Source: Neptunomonas sp. (lineage in GTDB: Bacteria; Pseudomonadota; Gammaproteobacteria; Pseudomonadales; Balneatricaceae). Taken from it: a stretch of DNA of 7,375 nucleotides. Shown piece by piece: positions 1 through 6,067 of this stretch (the first letter of the stretch is position 1; every line of letters begins with the position of its first letter). Both the position numbers and the translations under genes were made by a program. The stretch covers positions 1 through 7,375 of the forward strand of contig SDWN01000269.1 of the NCBI GenBank assembly GCA_004195305.1, given 5' to 3'. The notes beneath the pieces are model-generated. The model was not told where the DNA came from. It did not search any database and worked only from the letters and a program-made list of their open reading frames with translations.

Positions 1-19
1 ACAAATAACCGCTCACCGT

Positions 20-550
20 TCAGGGGCTCACGCGCCGGCGAGCGATGGAGTCCAGGGTTCTAACCCAGGGCTTATCACGCAGTTTATGAGAGCTCATCAA
101 TTCGCCGGCCGCTTGCTTTGCAGACTTGATGGAGCCGTAACGGCCTAGCAGCAGTACCTGCCAGAGCTTGTTATCGCTCTTAATTTCGACCTCTCGAGTA
201 CCCGGTATTTTATTCAGCTGCTGCAAGCGTTGGTAGCAGGGGGTGTTGTTACACGCGAGCAGCTGCAACGTGTAGTTCCCTGCGACGGCGTCCACTGAAT
301 CACTCTTGACCTCCGAGACGGCGCCACTGAGTGGCACCTGTATCGCTGCCGACTCGCCGCTAAACTCACCACCAAACTCAACGCCGCTGCGATAATACTG
401 ACTGCGATAGACAGCAACCCGATTACCCTTCCAACTTGCGCAGATCCAGACCTCACCGTCAGGCTTGCAGGCCGTGATACTGGTCACGTCGGTTGCCCAG
501 GAGGCAGGCGCAACTAACAGCGCGAATAACACCCACAAAGATCTATGCAT
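20..550 (-). CDS. Secreted SPOR-domain protein
   Basis: The 176-residue product starts with a classical signal peptide: basic MHR, a hydrophobic core and an ASWA cleavage site after about residue 19. It is therefore probably exported to the periplasm. Residues about 92-170 match the SPOR pattern: YTLQLL opening strand, the middle strand WQVLLLGRYGS followed by a helix (KQAAGELM), and the closing KPWVRTLDSI. SPOR domains bind peptidoglycan strands lacking stem peptides, often at division septa, so a cell-wall-associated role is inferred. Two cysteine pairs (C28/C37 and C100/C105) could form disulfides in the periplasm. The frame is open further upstream to a TTG at 631, but that start would bury the signal peptide behind 27 residues, so I chose the ATG at 550. 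This ATG lacks a clear Shine-Dalgarno sequence, so the start is the weakest part of the call. It is not DamX or DedD, which are larger and have an internal membrane anchor. No specific name is justified. Confidence 0.85.
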   Translation of the reverse strand: MHRSLWVLFALLVAPASWATDVTSITACKPDGEVWICASWKGNRVAVYRSQYYRSGVEFGGEFSGESAAIQVPLSGAVSEVKSDSVDAVAGNYTLQLLACNNTPCYQRLQQLNKIPGTREVEIKSDNKLWQVLLLGRYGSIKSAKQAAGELMSSHKLRDKPWVRTLDSIARRRVSP

Positions 551-578
551 AGTTAATGAGCCAGGTCCGGATTCCGCG

Positions 579-606
579 GTTATAGATAAAATTCGACTGC
601 CGTAAG
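579..606 (-). promoter_or_regulatory. Tentative promoter of the SPOR gene
   Basis: On the minus strand TATAAC (584-579) matches the sigma70 -10 consensus at 5 of 6 positions. CTTACG (606-601), 16 nt upstream, is a poor -35. The site lies about 30 nt before the chosen ATG at 550 and just downstream of the 11-bp repeats. A poor -35 next to upstream repeats would suit an activator-dependent promoter, but that is inference. Confidence 0.25.
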
Positions 607-621
607 TAGTGACGCCGACCA

Positions 622-665
622 GCACTTGCAACCTTCTTGTACCCCTTTTACAACCTCCTTACAAC
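622..665 (-). repeat. Four degenerate 11-bp tandem repeats
   Basis: Read on the minus strand from 665, four adjacent 11-mers follow: GTTGTAAGGAG, GTTGTAAAAGG, GGTACAAGAAG and GTTGCAAGTGC. The first two are nearly identical and the others share the G-T-x-x-AAG core. An 11-bp period places each copy on the same face of the helix. This is the spacing used by OmpR/PhoB-family response regulators on direct repeats, so a regulator-binding array is possible. The first repeat and the base after it also contain AAGGAGG, a perfect Shine-Dalgarno-like run with no start codon at a usual distance, so the purine richness may have another cause. Confidence 0.4.
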
Positions 666-737
666 GACACCCGAACGCGTCATCAGCAACGCTGCGGATA
701 AGCCCGTCACGCCAAGGGTCTGGTTCGCAGGTTATTA

Positions 738-1520
738 CTAGCGATACACCAGTACCTTGTCGATATGCTTAAAGATGATAGGTAAAATCGCATCGCCTAG
801 ACCAACCTCCTGATGGATCCGTAACTCGCCCGGTCCCACCGACAACAAGCGCCCCACGACCAGGTGACCATTTTTGGTTTCAATCCGCACCGTAGTATCT
901 ATATAAGGGCCCAGCTGATCGATCGGGGTGGCCTGATAGCCACGCCTCTGAACCTCCTTGACAGGCTGTGCCAACAGCGCCTGAACGGCATCCGTGGTCT
1001 CTGCTTCAGCTTCCTCAAACGGCGCCTGAAGCAACGCAGTAAAGGCTTCTACCTGGCTACGCAGCTGTTCCTGAAATGGCTCGTCACTGCCTTCTAGTGG
1101 CCGCCAGAGAATTTCGAGCGGCTCGACCCGATTACCATTAACGCTCAGTTCTGGTGCCAGCACCTTGAGCAACTGGTCCGGCGTAAACTGCAGGGTCGAT
1201 GTCGGCCATAGCTGACTACCGCTCAACAAGGCCAGTTGAAACTCTCCGCTACCCTGCAGGAATTTTCGGTACGCTTCAAGCAGCGTCTGCGGCAGTACCA
1301 AACCTCGCTCAAGAGCCATTGCAGCGACCAGCCCGACATGCCGCTCGACAAACTGCTCTGCACTCACAGCGGCCGCCGTAGCGCAGAACTGGATATAGCG
1401 TTTATTGAACGAGTGATCCTTATACTGCAGTTTAATATCCCCCAGCGAGGGACTGGTCAGGGCCAGGTTGTAGCTGTTGAACTCATTGATCCCCAGATCC
1501 AGAGCAACCCTGAGTCCCAT
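738..1520 (-). CDS. C-terminal part of a frameshifted envelope protein
   Basis: This 260-codon frame begins at an ATG (1520) with no Shine-Dalgarno sequence in front; the upstream bases are AT-rich (GTTATTAATA). It overlaps the preceding frame by 38 nt. Its first 40 residues read as alternating beta strands (LRVALDLG, YNLALT, GDIKLQYKD), followed by helices and a section resembling the domain end begun in the upstream frame. Residues about 200-260 form a separate compact region with the pattern VRIETKNGH, VVGRLLSV, ELRIHQEV, ILPI, IDKVLVY. That is five short strands with a turn after the first, like a small Sm/SH3-type beta barrel. I do not recognise a named family. It has no signal peptide or membrane segment of its own. 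I interpret it as the second half of one protein with the frame at 2109-1483, not as an independent gene. Confidence 0.7.
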   Translation of the reverse strand: MGLRVALDLGINEFNSYNLALTSPSLGDIKLQYKDHSFNKRYIQFCATAAAVSAEQFVERHVGLVAAMALERGLVLPQTLLEAYRKFLQGSGEFQLALLSGSQLWPTSTLQFTPDQLLKVLAPELSVNGNRVEPLEILWRPLEGSDEPFQEQLRSQVEAFTALLQAPFEEAEAETTDAVQALLAQPVKEVQRRGYQATPIDQLGPYIDTTVRIETKNGHLVVGRLLSVGPGELRIHQEVGLGDAILPIIFKHIDKVLVYR

Positions 1521-2109
1521 TTATTAATAACTTACGCGACCGATCAAACACATAATCCGCAGAAAAATCCAGATCCAGTTGCTGGTAGCCGAGTTTACGC
1601 AACAATTGCAAACCGTCGAGACCCGCTGTTGCCGCCTCACAACCGAGCACCCAGGGATCGCCGCTGCCAGGGAGATCCCGAGTAAGGGTTTGCCGGGATA
1701 CTGCGGATTCAGCGGCCAGCTGTTGCAGAGCCGGGTTAGCCAGACCAACCTTGAAACCGCTTATTTCAACACCCAGCGCCTGCGGCAACTCGCCTTTGTC
1801 CAGCTCGCGCTGCAAATTGACAAGATCCCACCAGCCGGGTGCCTTCACCCGAACCGAGTCGATGCTTATGCCCTGGTCCTGACCCAAGGGGGTCAGAACC
1901 AAGTCATGAATGCCGACAACCCCGTTAAAGCCGGTCTCGATGGAGCCGTACTCCAGCTTGGCCAGCAACGACACCTGCTGTGTCAGCCGCGCCATTTCCG
2001 AACGGACCTGATACCAGTAATACCCCTTAACGGCTACGAAACCGAGCAGTGGCACTAAAAGTAGCAACGCGAGAAAATAAACTATACGAACCCACTGATG
2101 GTTTGTCAT
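1483..2109 (-). CDS. N-terminal part of a frameshifted, membrane-anchored protein
   Basis: The 208-codon frame starts at ATG 2109, with a modest AAGGGA ribosome binding site about 14 nt upstream. Residues 9-27 (IVYFLALLLLVPLLGFVAV) form one transmembrane helix. It follows a short charged N-terminus and precedes KGYYWYQVR, so the rest should face the periplasm. Residues about 35-50 are helical, and the remainder alternates strands and helices (GVVGIHDLVLTPLG, ISIDSVRVKAPGWWDLV, LGVEISGFKVGL). This layout loosely recalls DUF945/AsmA-like envelope proteins, but I cannot assign it. After residue 196 the last 12 residues (NGTQGCSGSGDQ) change abruptly to glycine/serine-rich sequence, as expected when reading out of frame. 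The gene has its own candidate promoter and follows the guaBA terminator. Confidence 0.75.
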   Translation of the reverse strand: MTNHQWVRIVYFLALLLLVPLLGFVAVKGYYWYQVRSEMARLTQQVSLLAKLEYGSIETGFNGVVGIHDLVLTPLGQDQGISIDSVRVKAPGWWDLVNLQRELDKGELPQALGVEISGFKVGLANPALQQLAAESAVSRQTLTRDLPGSGDPWVLGCEAATAGLDGLQLLRKLGYQQLDLDFSADYVFDRSRKLLINGTQGCSGSGDQ

Positions 2110-2146
2110 GGCGTTTTAAAACATCCCTTTTCTACATCACTCAACA

Positions 2147-2174
2147 AATATACGACTATTCAGTGCACTATTAA
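2147..2174 (-). promoter_or_regulatory. Candidate promoter of the 2109-738 gene
   Basis: TTAATA (2174-2169) and TATATT (2152-2147) match the sigma70 -35 and -10 hexamers at 4 and 5 of 6 positions with a 16-nt spacer. Transcription would start near 2140, giving a leader of about 30 nt that includes the AAGGGA ribosome binding site. A perfect 8-bp palindrome, AGTGCACT (2162-2169), lies in the spacer and touches the -35, a position where a repressor could act, but 8-bp palindromes are common by chance. Confidence 0.4.
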
Positions 2175-2351
2175 CCTAGCCCGGATATTTCACAAAGGCG
2201 CTAAAAACAGACCTGTAACACCGATGTTTACTCAACCTATGCCTCATATTAGAAAGTTACACTTTGTCACCCGTCACGCTGATCGATTTTCTAAATCCGC
2301 TGTCGTTGCATTTGACCCGCCGGGTTAATACTGTAAAAAAACCACCAATGC

Positions 2352-2462
2352 CTACTTCTTAACCGGTTTACCCTCCTCCTGTCCAGCAGCCTGCCGAACT
2401 TCACCCCGAGTCACTCGGCAACCGCTCCTGCGTTGCTCTAGCTCCTGCATCCATGCTGTCAT
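2352..2462 (-). CDS. Doubtful 36-residue basic ORF
   Basis: An ATG at 2462 opens 36 codons ending in a TAG at 2354-2352. The product starts MTAWMQELEQRRSG and ends QEEGKPVKK, is rich in charged residues, and has no membrane segment. A G-rich run (AGGGGGCGG) sits about 8 nt before the ATG and could act as a ribosome binding site. However, the ORF begins within 20 nt of the guaA terminator, so little transcript would reach it. The region is more GC-rich than the AT-rich sequence after it, which hints at present or past coding. I do not recognise the sequence. It could be a small gene, the remnant of a lost gene, or a chance ORF. Confidence 0.2.
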   Translation of the reverse strand: MTAWMQELEQRRSGCRVTRGEVRQAAGQEEGKPVKK

Positions 2463-2481
2463 GCAAAAAACCGCCCCCTAC

Positions 2482-2506
2482 AAAAAACCCGCCTAATGGC
2501 GGGCTT
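2482..2506 (-). terminator. Intrinsic terminator of guaBA
   Basis: Seventeen nt after the guaA stop the transcript folds as AAGCCCGCC-ATTA-GGCGGGTTT. The stem has a core of six G-C pairs extended by one G-U and two A-U pairs, with a 4-nt loop, followed directly by a run of T (2487-2482). It is oriented to stop guaBA transcription. A second run of six T preceded by GGGGGCGG at 2478-2465 could serve as a backup. Confidence 0.92.
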
Positions 2507-2522
2507 GATAATAACTAAGATC

Positions 2523-4100
2523 CTATTCCCACTCAATTGTAGCAGGTGGCTTACTCGACACATCGTACGCGACGCGCGAGATTCCGGAGATCTCGTTGAT
2601 AATCCGGCCCGATACGGTCTCCAGCAGCTCATAGGGCAGATGCGCCCAGCGTGCGGTCATGAAGTCGATCGTTTCTACCGCGCGCAGCGACACCACGTAT
2701 TCATAGCGACGGCCATCGCCGACCACGCCTACCGATTTCACCGGCAGAAACACCACAAACGCCTGACTGGTCTTGTGATACCAGCCCGAACGGTGCAGCT
2801 CCTCCATAAAGATCGCATCGGCTTCACGCAGAATATCCGCATACTCACTCTTTACTTCGCCCAGAATCCGCACCCCCAAACCCGGGCCGGGGAACGGATG
2901 ACGGTAAACCATATCGTAGGGCAGGCCTAACTCCAGACCGATCTTGCGCACCTCGTCTTTGAACAGCTCGCGCAACGGCTCGACCAGTTCCAGCGCCATA
3001 TCATCCGGCAGACCACCGACGTTATGATGCGACTTAATCACCTGCGCCTTACCGGTTTTACCTGCGGCAGACTCGATCACATCGGGATAGATCGTACCCT
3101 GTGCCAACCATTTAACGTTGTCGATCTTGTTTGACTCAGTATCAAACACCTCAATAAAGGTGTTGCCGATAACCTTGCGTTTGGCTTCCGGATCAGACAC
3201 CCCTTTGAGCTTGCCCAAAAACAGCTCCTGAGCATTAACCCGGACCACTTTGACCCCCATGTTCTTGGCGAACATGTCCATCACCTGATCACCTTCGTGT
3301 TTACGCAACAGACCGTTGTCGACAAACACACAGGTCAGCTGATCACCGATAGCTTTGTGCAGCAACGCGGCCACCACCGAAGAATCAACACCGCCCGACA
3401 GGCCCAGCAACACATGGTCACTGCCTACTTTTTCACGCACCTGATCGATGGCATCCTTAACGATATTGGACGCAGTCCAGAGCCCTTCGCAGCCGCAGAT
3501 ATCACGCACAAAACGGCTCAGTATCCGCTCACCCTGCTTGGTGTGGGTCACTTCGGGATGGAATTGAACCCCATAAAAGCGACGCTGTTCGTCGTACATC
3601 CCGGCAATAGGCGCGCTCTCGGTCGCTGCCATCAGATGGAAACCCTCGGGCAGGGTTCCGACCTTATCGCCGTGACTCATCCACACATCCAGCAACAGCA
3701 CACCGTTATTGGCGACGTGGTCTTCGATGCCGTCCAGCAGCGAGCTACCGGCCTCAATACGCACCTGAGCGTAGCCAAACTCGCGTAGCTCAGAGGTGAT
3801 TACCGATCCGCCCAGTTGCTCGGCCATGGTCTGCATGCCGTAACAGATCCCCAGCACTGGCACGCCCAACTCAAACACCACCTGCGGTGCCCGCGGCGTG
3901 TCACTGCCGGTTACCGACTCGGGACCTCCGGCCAGGATAATCCCTTTGGGATTAAACTCGCGGATCTCGGCTTCGCTCATATCAAAAGCACGAATCTCAG
4001 AAAAAACGCCGCATTCACGCACTCGACGGGCGATCAGCTGAGTGTACTGAGAGCCAAAATCAAGAATCAGAATACGCTGTGCATGAATATCTTGTGACAC
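2523..4100 (-). CDS. guaA: GMP synthetase (glutamine-hydrolysing)
   Basis: GuaA converts XMP, ATP and glutamine to GMP, AMP, pyrophosphate and glutamate in the cytoplasm, the last step of GMP synthesis. The 525-residue length equals that of the E. coli enzyme. Residues about 9-200 are the class I glutamine amidotransferase domain, with nucleophile C86 in GICYGMQ and H181 and E183 in FHPEV completing the triad. Residues about 210-400 are the ATP-pyrophosphatase domain with the PP-loop SGGVDS at 235-240. The C-terminal dimerisation domain ends in the characteristic KPPATIEWE. The start is GTG (4100-4098), not ATG. It aligns with the E. coli N-terminus (MSQDIHAQRILILDFG) and has GGAG 9 nt upstream, which supports it. 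The gene lies 127 nt after guaB in the same direction and precedes a strong terminator, so it is the last gene of the gua operon. All key residues are present. Confidence 0.98.
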   Translation of the reverse strand: MSQDIHAQRILILDFGSQYTQLIARRVRECGVFSEIRAFDMSEAEIREFNPKGIILAGGPESVTGSDTPRAPQVVFELGVPVLGICYGMQTMAEQLGGSVITSELREFGYAQVRIEAGSSLLDGIEDHVANNGVLLLDVWMSHGDKVGTLPEGFHLMAATESAPIAGMYDEQRRFYGVQFHPEVTHTKQGERILSRFVRDICGCEGLWTASNIVKDAIDQVREKVGSDHVLLGLSGGVDSSVVAALLHKAIGDQLTCVFVDNGLLRKHEGDQVMDMFAKNMGVKVVRVNAQELFLGKLKGVSDPEAKRKVIGNTFIEVFDTESNKIDNVKWLAQGTIYPDVIESAAGKTGKAQVIKSHHNVGGLPDDMALELVEPLRELFKDEVRKIGLELGLPYDMVYRHPFPGPGLGVRILGEVKSEYADILREADAIFMEELHRSGWYHKTSQAFVVFLPVKSVGVVGDGRRYEYVVSLRAVETIDFMTARWAHLPYELLETVSGRIINEISGISRVAYDVSSKPPATIEWE

Positions 4101-4122
4101 GATCGTTTACTCCACTACAGAC

Positions 4123-4204
4123 GCGGCGCGAGCCGCCCCTAACAGGTTGTTGAAATCTACCTGCTGATTGCTGCTTAATAAGATGGGGCGGCAACGGCAG
4201 CCCC
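4123..4204 (-). promoter_or_regulatory. Alternative hairpins between guaB and guaA
   Basis: In the 127-nt guaB-guaA spacer the transcript can form hairpin A (GGGGC at 4204-4200 with GCCCC at 4189-4185) and hairpin B (GCGGC, loop TCGC, GCCGC; 4136-4123). Alternatively the 3' side of A, GCCGCCCC (4192-4185), is perfectly complementary over 8 bp to GGGGCGGC (4139-4132), the 5' side of B. Forming that pairing excludes both hairpins. Such mutually exclusive folds can attenuate or process a transcript, but neither hairpin is followed by a proper T-run, so classical termination is not supported. Confidence 0.35.
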
Positions 4205-4227
4205 ACACATTGGATACTCGATTCGGG

Positions 4228-5697
4228 TTAACCGATCCGATAGTTGGGGGCTTCTTTAGTGATAGTCACGTCATGGACATGGCTCTCTGCCATACCGGCT
4301 CCGGTGATCCGAACAAATTGCGGCTTGGTGCGCATCTGTTCAATATCGCCACTACCGGTATACCCCATACTGGAGCGCAGCCCGCCCATCATCTGATGCA
4401 CCACGGTGGCCATCGGCCCTTTGCAGGGCACCCGACCTTCGATCCCCTCGGGAACCAACTTCTCGGCGCCGGCGTCGGCATCCTGAAAGTACCGATCTGA
4501 AGAGCCCTGCGACTGTGCCATAGCACCGATAGAGCCCATGCCACGGTAAGCCTTAAAGGAACGCCCCTGGAACAGCTCGACTTCGCCCGGTGCTTCGTCG
4601 GTTCCGGCCAGCATGCTGCCGATCATTACCGCACTCGCGCCCGCAGCAATCGCCTTGGCCAGATCACCTGAAAAGCGGATGCCGCCATCGGCAATCAACG
4701 GCACGCCTCGCTCTTTCAGTGCCGCAGCCACGTTAGCGACCGCCGAAATCTGCGGCACACCCACACCCGCAACAATCCGCGTGGTACAGATAGAGCCAGG
4801 GCCGATGCCGACTTTAACCCCGTCGGCACCGGCATCGGCCAGCGCAATGGCCGCCTCAGCGGTGGCGATATTACCGCCTATCACCTGCACCTGGGGAAAG
4901 TTCTGCTTAGCCCAGCGCACCCGGTCGATAACCCCCTTGGAGTGACCGTGGGCAGTATCGACAATAATCACATCGACCCCGGCTTTGGCCAACGCCGCTA
5001 TCCGCTCTTCCGTCTCGGCACCTGTCCCCACCGCCGCGCCGACGATCAGGCTGCCTTCGCCGTCTTTGGTGGCATTGGGGTAGGCCTTAGCCTTATTCAT
5101 GTCCTTGACGGTCATCATCCCCTTAAGCTTGAAAGCGTCATCAACGACCAGGATTTTCTCGATTCGATGCTTACGCAGCAAATTCCTGACCTTGTCTGAA
5201 TCAACCCCCTCGGCGACGGTAACCAGACGCTCTTTAGGGGTCATGATGGAAGCGACAGTCGCGTCCAGGTGCTGCTCAAAACGCATATCACGACTGGTAA
5301 CGATACCCACCAGATCCTGACCCTTTACCACCGGAAAGCCGGAGAAGCCATGCAGCGCGGCAAGCCGGTGTAACTCACCTACGGTCAGATCGGGCGAACA
5401 GGTAATCGGGTCTTTAACCACGCCGCTTTCATAGCGCTTAACCTTAAGCACTTCTGCGGCCTGCTTGGCGATGGTCATGTTCTTATGAATGATGCCGATA
5501 CCACCCTCCTGGGCCATCGCGATGGCCAGGCGTGACTCGGTCACGGTATCCATGGCGGCAGAGGCCAGCGGAAGATTCAGCTCGATACCCTTGGTCAGAC
5601 GCGTCTTGAGACTCACATCCTTAGGCAGTACCTCGGAATAACCGGGCACCAGCAACACATCGTCGAAGGTCAGCGCTTCCTGAGAAACTCGTAACAT
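4228..5697 (-). CDS. guaB: IMP dehydrogenase
   Basis: GuaB oxidises IMP to XMP with NAD+, the first committed and usually rate-limiting step toward GMP, in the cytoplasm. The 489-residue protein has the normal bacterial length. The catalytic TIM barrel is interrupted at about residues 93-205 by two CBS domains, which bind regulatory purine nucleotides in this family. The catalytic loop GPGSICTTR carries nucleophile C304, and the mobile flap contains the conserved R402-Y403 pair in SSDRYF. The IMP-binding stretch ADGGIRFSGD and the GSMLAGTDEAPGE region are intact. The frame is open upstream to 5763, but that region is the promoter. The ATG at 5697 gives MLRVSQEALTFDDVLL, which aligns with E. 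coli GuaB, and is preceded by a strong GGAGG. It is the first gene of the guaBA operon. Confidence 0.98.
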   Translation of the reverse strand: MLRVSQEALTFDDVLLVPGYSEVLPKDVSLKTRLTKGIELNLPLASAAMDTVTESRLAIAMAQEGGIGIIHKNMTIAKQAAEVLKVKRYESGVVKDPITCSPDLTVGELHRLAALHGFSGFPVVKGQDLVGIVTSRDMRFEQHLDATVASIMTPKERLVTVAEGVDSDKVRNLLRKHRIEKILVVDDAFKLKGMMTVKDMNKAKAYPNATKDGEGSLIVGAAVGTGAETEERIAALAKAGVDVIIVDTAHGHSKGVIDRVRWAKQNFPQVQVIGGNIATAEAAIALADAGADGVKVGIGPGSICTTRIVAGVGVPQISAVANVAAALKERGVPLIADGGIRFSGDLAKAIAAGASAVMIGSMLAGTDEAPGEVELFQGRSFKAYRGMGSIGAMAQSQGSSDRYFQDADAGAEKLVPEGIEGRVPCKGPMATVVHQMMGGLRSSMGYTGSGDIEQMRTKPQFVRITGAGMAESHVHDVTITKEAPNYRIG

Positions 5698-5705
5698 AAA
5701 ATTAA

Positions 5706-5710
5706 CCTCC
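5706..5710 (-). promoter_or_regulatory. guaB ribosome binding site
   Basis: GGAGG on the minus strand lies exactly 8 nt before the ATG at 5697. It decides the start against the longer open frame, whose first codons would overlap the -35 and -10 elements. Confidence 0.9.
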
Positions 5711-5734
5711 AAATACGGCTGGAAAAAAGGGCGG

Positions 5735-5763
5735 ATTATATAACGCCAAAAAGCCCTGAACAA
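5735..5763 (-). promoter_or_regulatory. guaBA promoter
   Basis: A perfect -10 TATAAT (5740-5735) follows TTGTTC (5763-5758, 3 of 6 matches to the -35) with a 17-nt spacer, placing the transcription start near 5728 and a leader of about 30 nt. The position, directly before guaB and after the end of the isc genes, fits an independent promoter. I see no recognisable PurR operator. In E. coli the guaBA promoter responds to purine supply and growth rate; whether this holds here cannot be read from the sequence. Confidence 0.75.
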
Positions 5764-5846
5764 CCGGTGCTCAAGGCTTAATGCTTAGAAATTTATCGCA
5801 GGCTCAGTAACCCACTGATGTGAGTACCAAACTCGACCCAAGTCGG

Positions 5847-6047
5847 TTAATCCATCTCGGCGATCCAGGCAGACTGAATCGCTTCAAGAATTTTCTCGCC
5901 GCAATGCTTAGGATCATCATCAAACGGCTCCAGCGCCAGAACCCACTCCATCAACTCGGTAAAACGCAGGGTCGTCGGGTCTACATCGGGATGCTTTTCG
6001 ATCAGTTCGATCGCAATATCCAGCGTATCAATCCACTTAAGCGCCAT
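5847..6047 (-). CDS. iscX: Fe-S assembly protein IscX
   Basis: IscX is a small acidic cytoplasmic protein that binds the cysteine desulfurase IscS and iron and modulates Fe-S cluster assembly. The 66-residue product (MALKWIDTLDIAIEL...) matches the family in length and in its conserved core DPTTLRFTELMEWV and FDDDPKHCGEKILEAIQSAW. It consists of a winged-helix-like fold with a conserved acidic patch (FDDDP). Two adjacent ATG codons exist, at 6050 and 6047. The second gives the usual 7-nt spacing from AGGA and the usual N-terminus, so I chose it; the first adds only one Met. It follows fdx by 20 nt and is the last isc gene. It carries its TAA stop 84 nt before the guaB -35. Confidence 0.95.
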   Translation of the reverse strand: MALKWIDTLDIAIELIEKHPDVDPTTLRFTELMEWVLALEPFDDDPKHCGEKILEAIQSAWIAEMD

Positions 6048-6054
6048 CATTTTG

Positions 6055-6058
6055 TCCT
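6055..6058 (-). promoter_or_regulatory. iscX ribosome binding site
   Basis: AGGA on the minus strand sits 4 nt from the first ATG (6050) but 7 nt from the second (6047), which favours the second as the iscX start. Confidence 0.6.
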
Positions 6059-6067
6059 AATTAAGTA

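Larger units (their letters stand above)
738..2109 (-). pseudogene. Reconstructed single gene broken by a +1 frameshift
   Basis: Span 2109-738 is 1372 nt, which is 457 codons plus exactly one base. Dropping one A from the ATAAATGGG stretch around 1522-1514 joins the frames as ...FDRSRKLLI-MGLRVALDLG... and gives an unbroken 456-residue protein: N-terminal membrane anchor, periplasmic strand-helix domain, and C-terminal small barrel. The break falls between two paired beta strands of what looks like one domain. In the second frame a TAA lies immediately before the ATG, so the switch must happen at or just after this point. I infer one ancestral gene. It could be a true inactivating indel, a sequencing or assembly error, or, less likely, programmed frameshifting; the site has no long homopolymer and no in-frame stop at the shift. 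Confidence 0.7.
2110..2522. other. 413-nt intergenic region after guaA
   Basis: From guaA outward this gap holds the intrinsic terminator, a second T-run on the transcribed strand at 2470-2465, a doubtful 36-codon ORF (2462-2352), a third T-run at 2341-2335, and then an AT-rich stretch leading to the next gene. In that stretch two promoter-like pairs are visible: the nearer one listed separately and a weaker GTGACG-N18-TCTAAT at 2277-2248. The plus strand carries no convincing gene. Many gammaproteobacteria have tadA after guaA; no trace of a deaminase reading frame is visible here. Confidence 0.7.

Noticed and set aside
551..631. N-terminal extension of the SPOR protein from a TTG at 631
   Set aside because: It would put 27 non-hydrophobic residues in front of a good signal peptide; the TTG follows AAGG with no spacing.
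1236..1685. Plus-strand ORF of 149 codons
   Set aside because: It lies antisense across both halves of the frameshifted gene, has no domain pattern or ribosome binding site, and is rich in Arg/Pro/Gln as shadow frames are.
2098..2328. Plus-strand ORF of 76 codons in the intergenic gap
   Set aside because: There is no ribosome binding site or recognisable pattern, and it runs through the promoter region of the minus-strand gene.
3297..3788. Plus-strand ORF of 163 codons within guaA
   Set aside because: It is antisense to a fully intact, highly conserved guaA; the composition is typical of a shadow frame.
5698..5763. N-terminal extension of GuaB by 22 residues
   Set aside because: These codons overlay the -35 and -10 elements, and the ATG at 5697 has a well-placed GGAGG and the family-standard N-terminus.
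5765..5846. Small hairpins after iscX (CGAC-TTGG-GTCG and TCAGT-GGGTT-ACTGA) as an isc terminator
   Set aside because: The stems are only 4-5 bp and neither is followed by a T-run.
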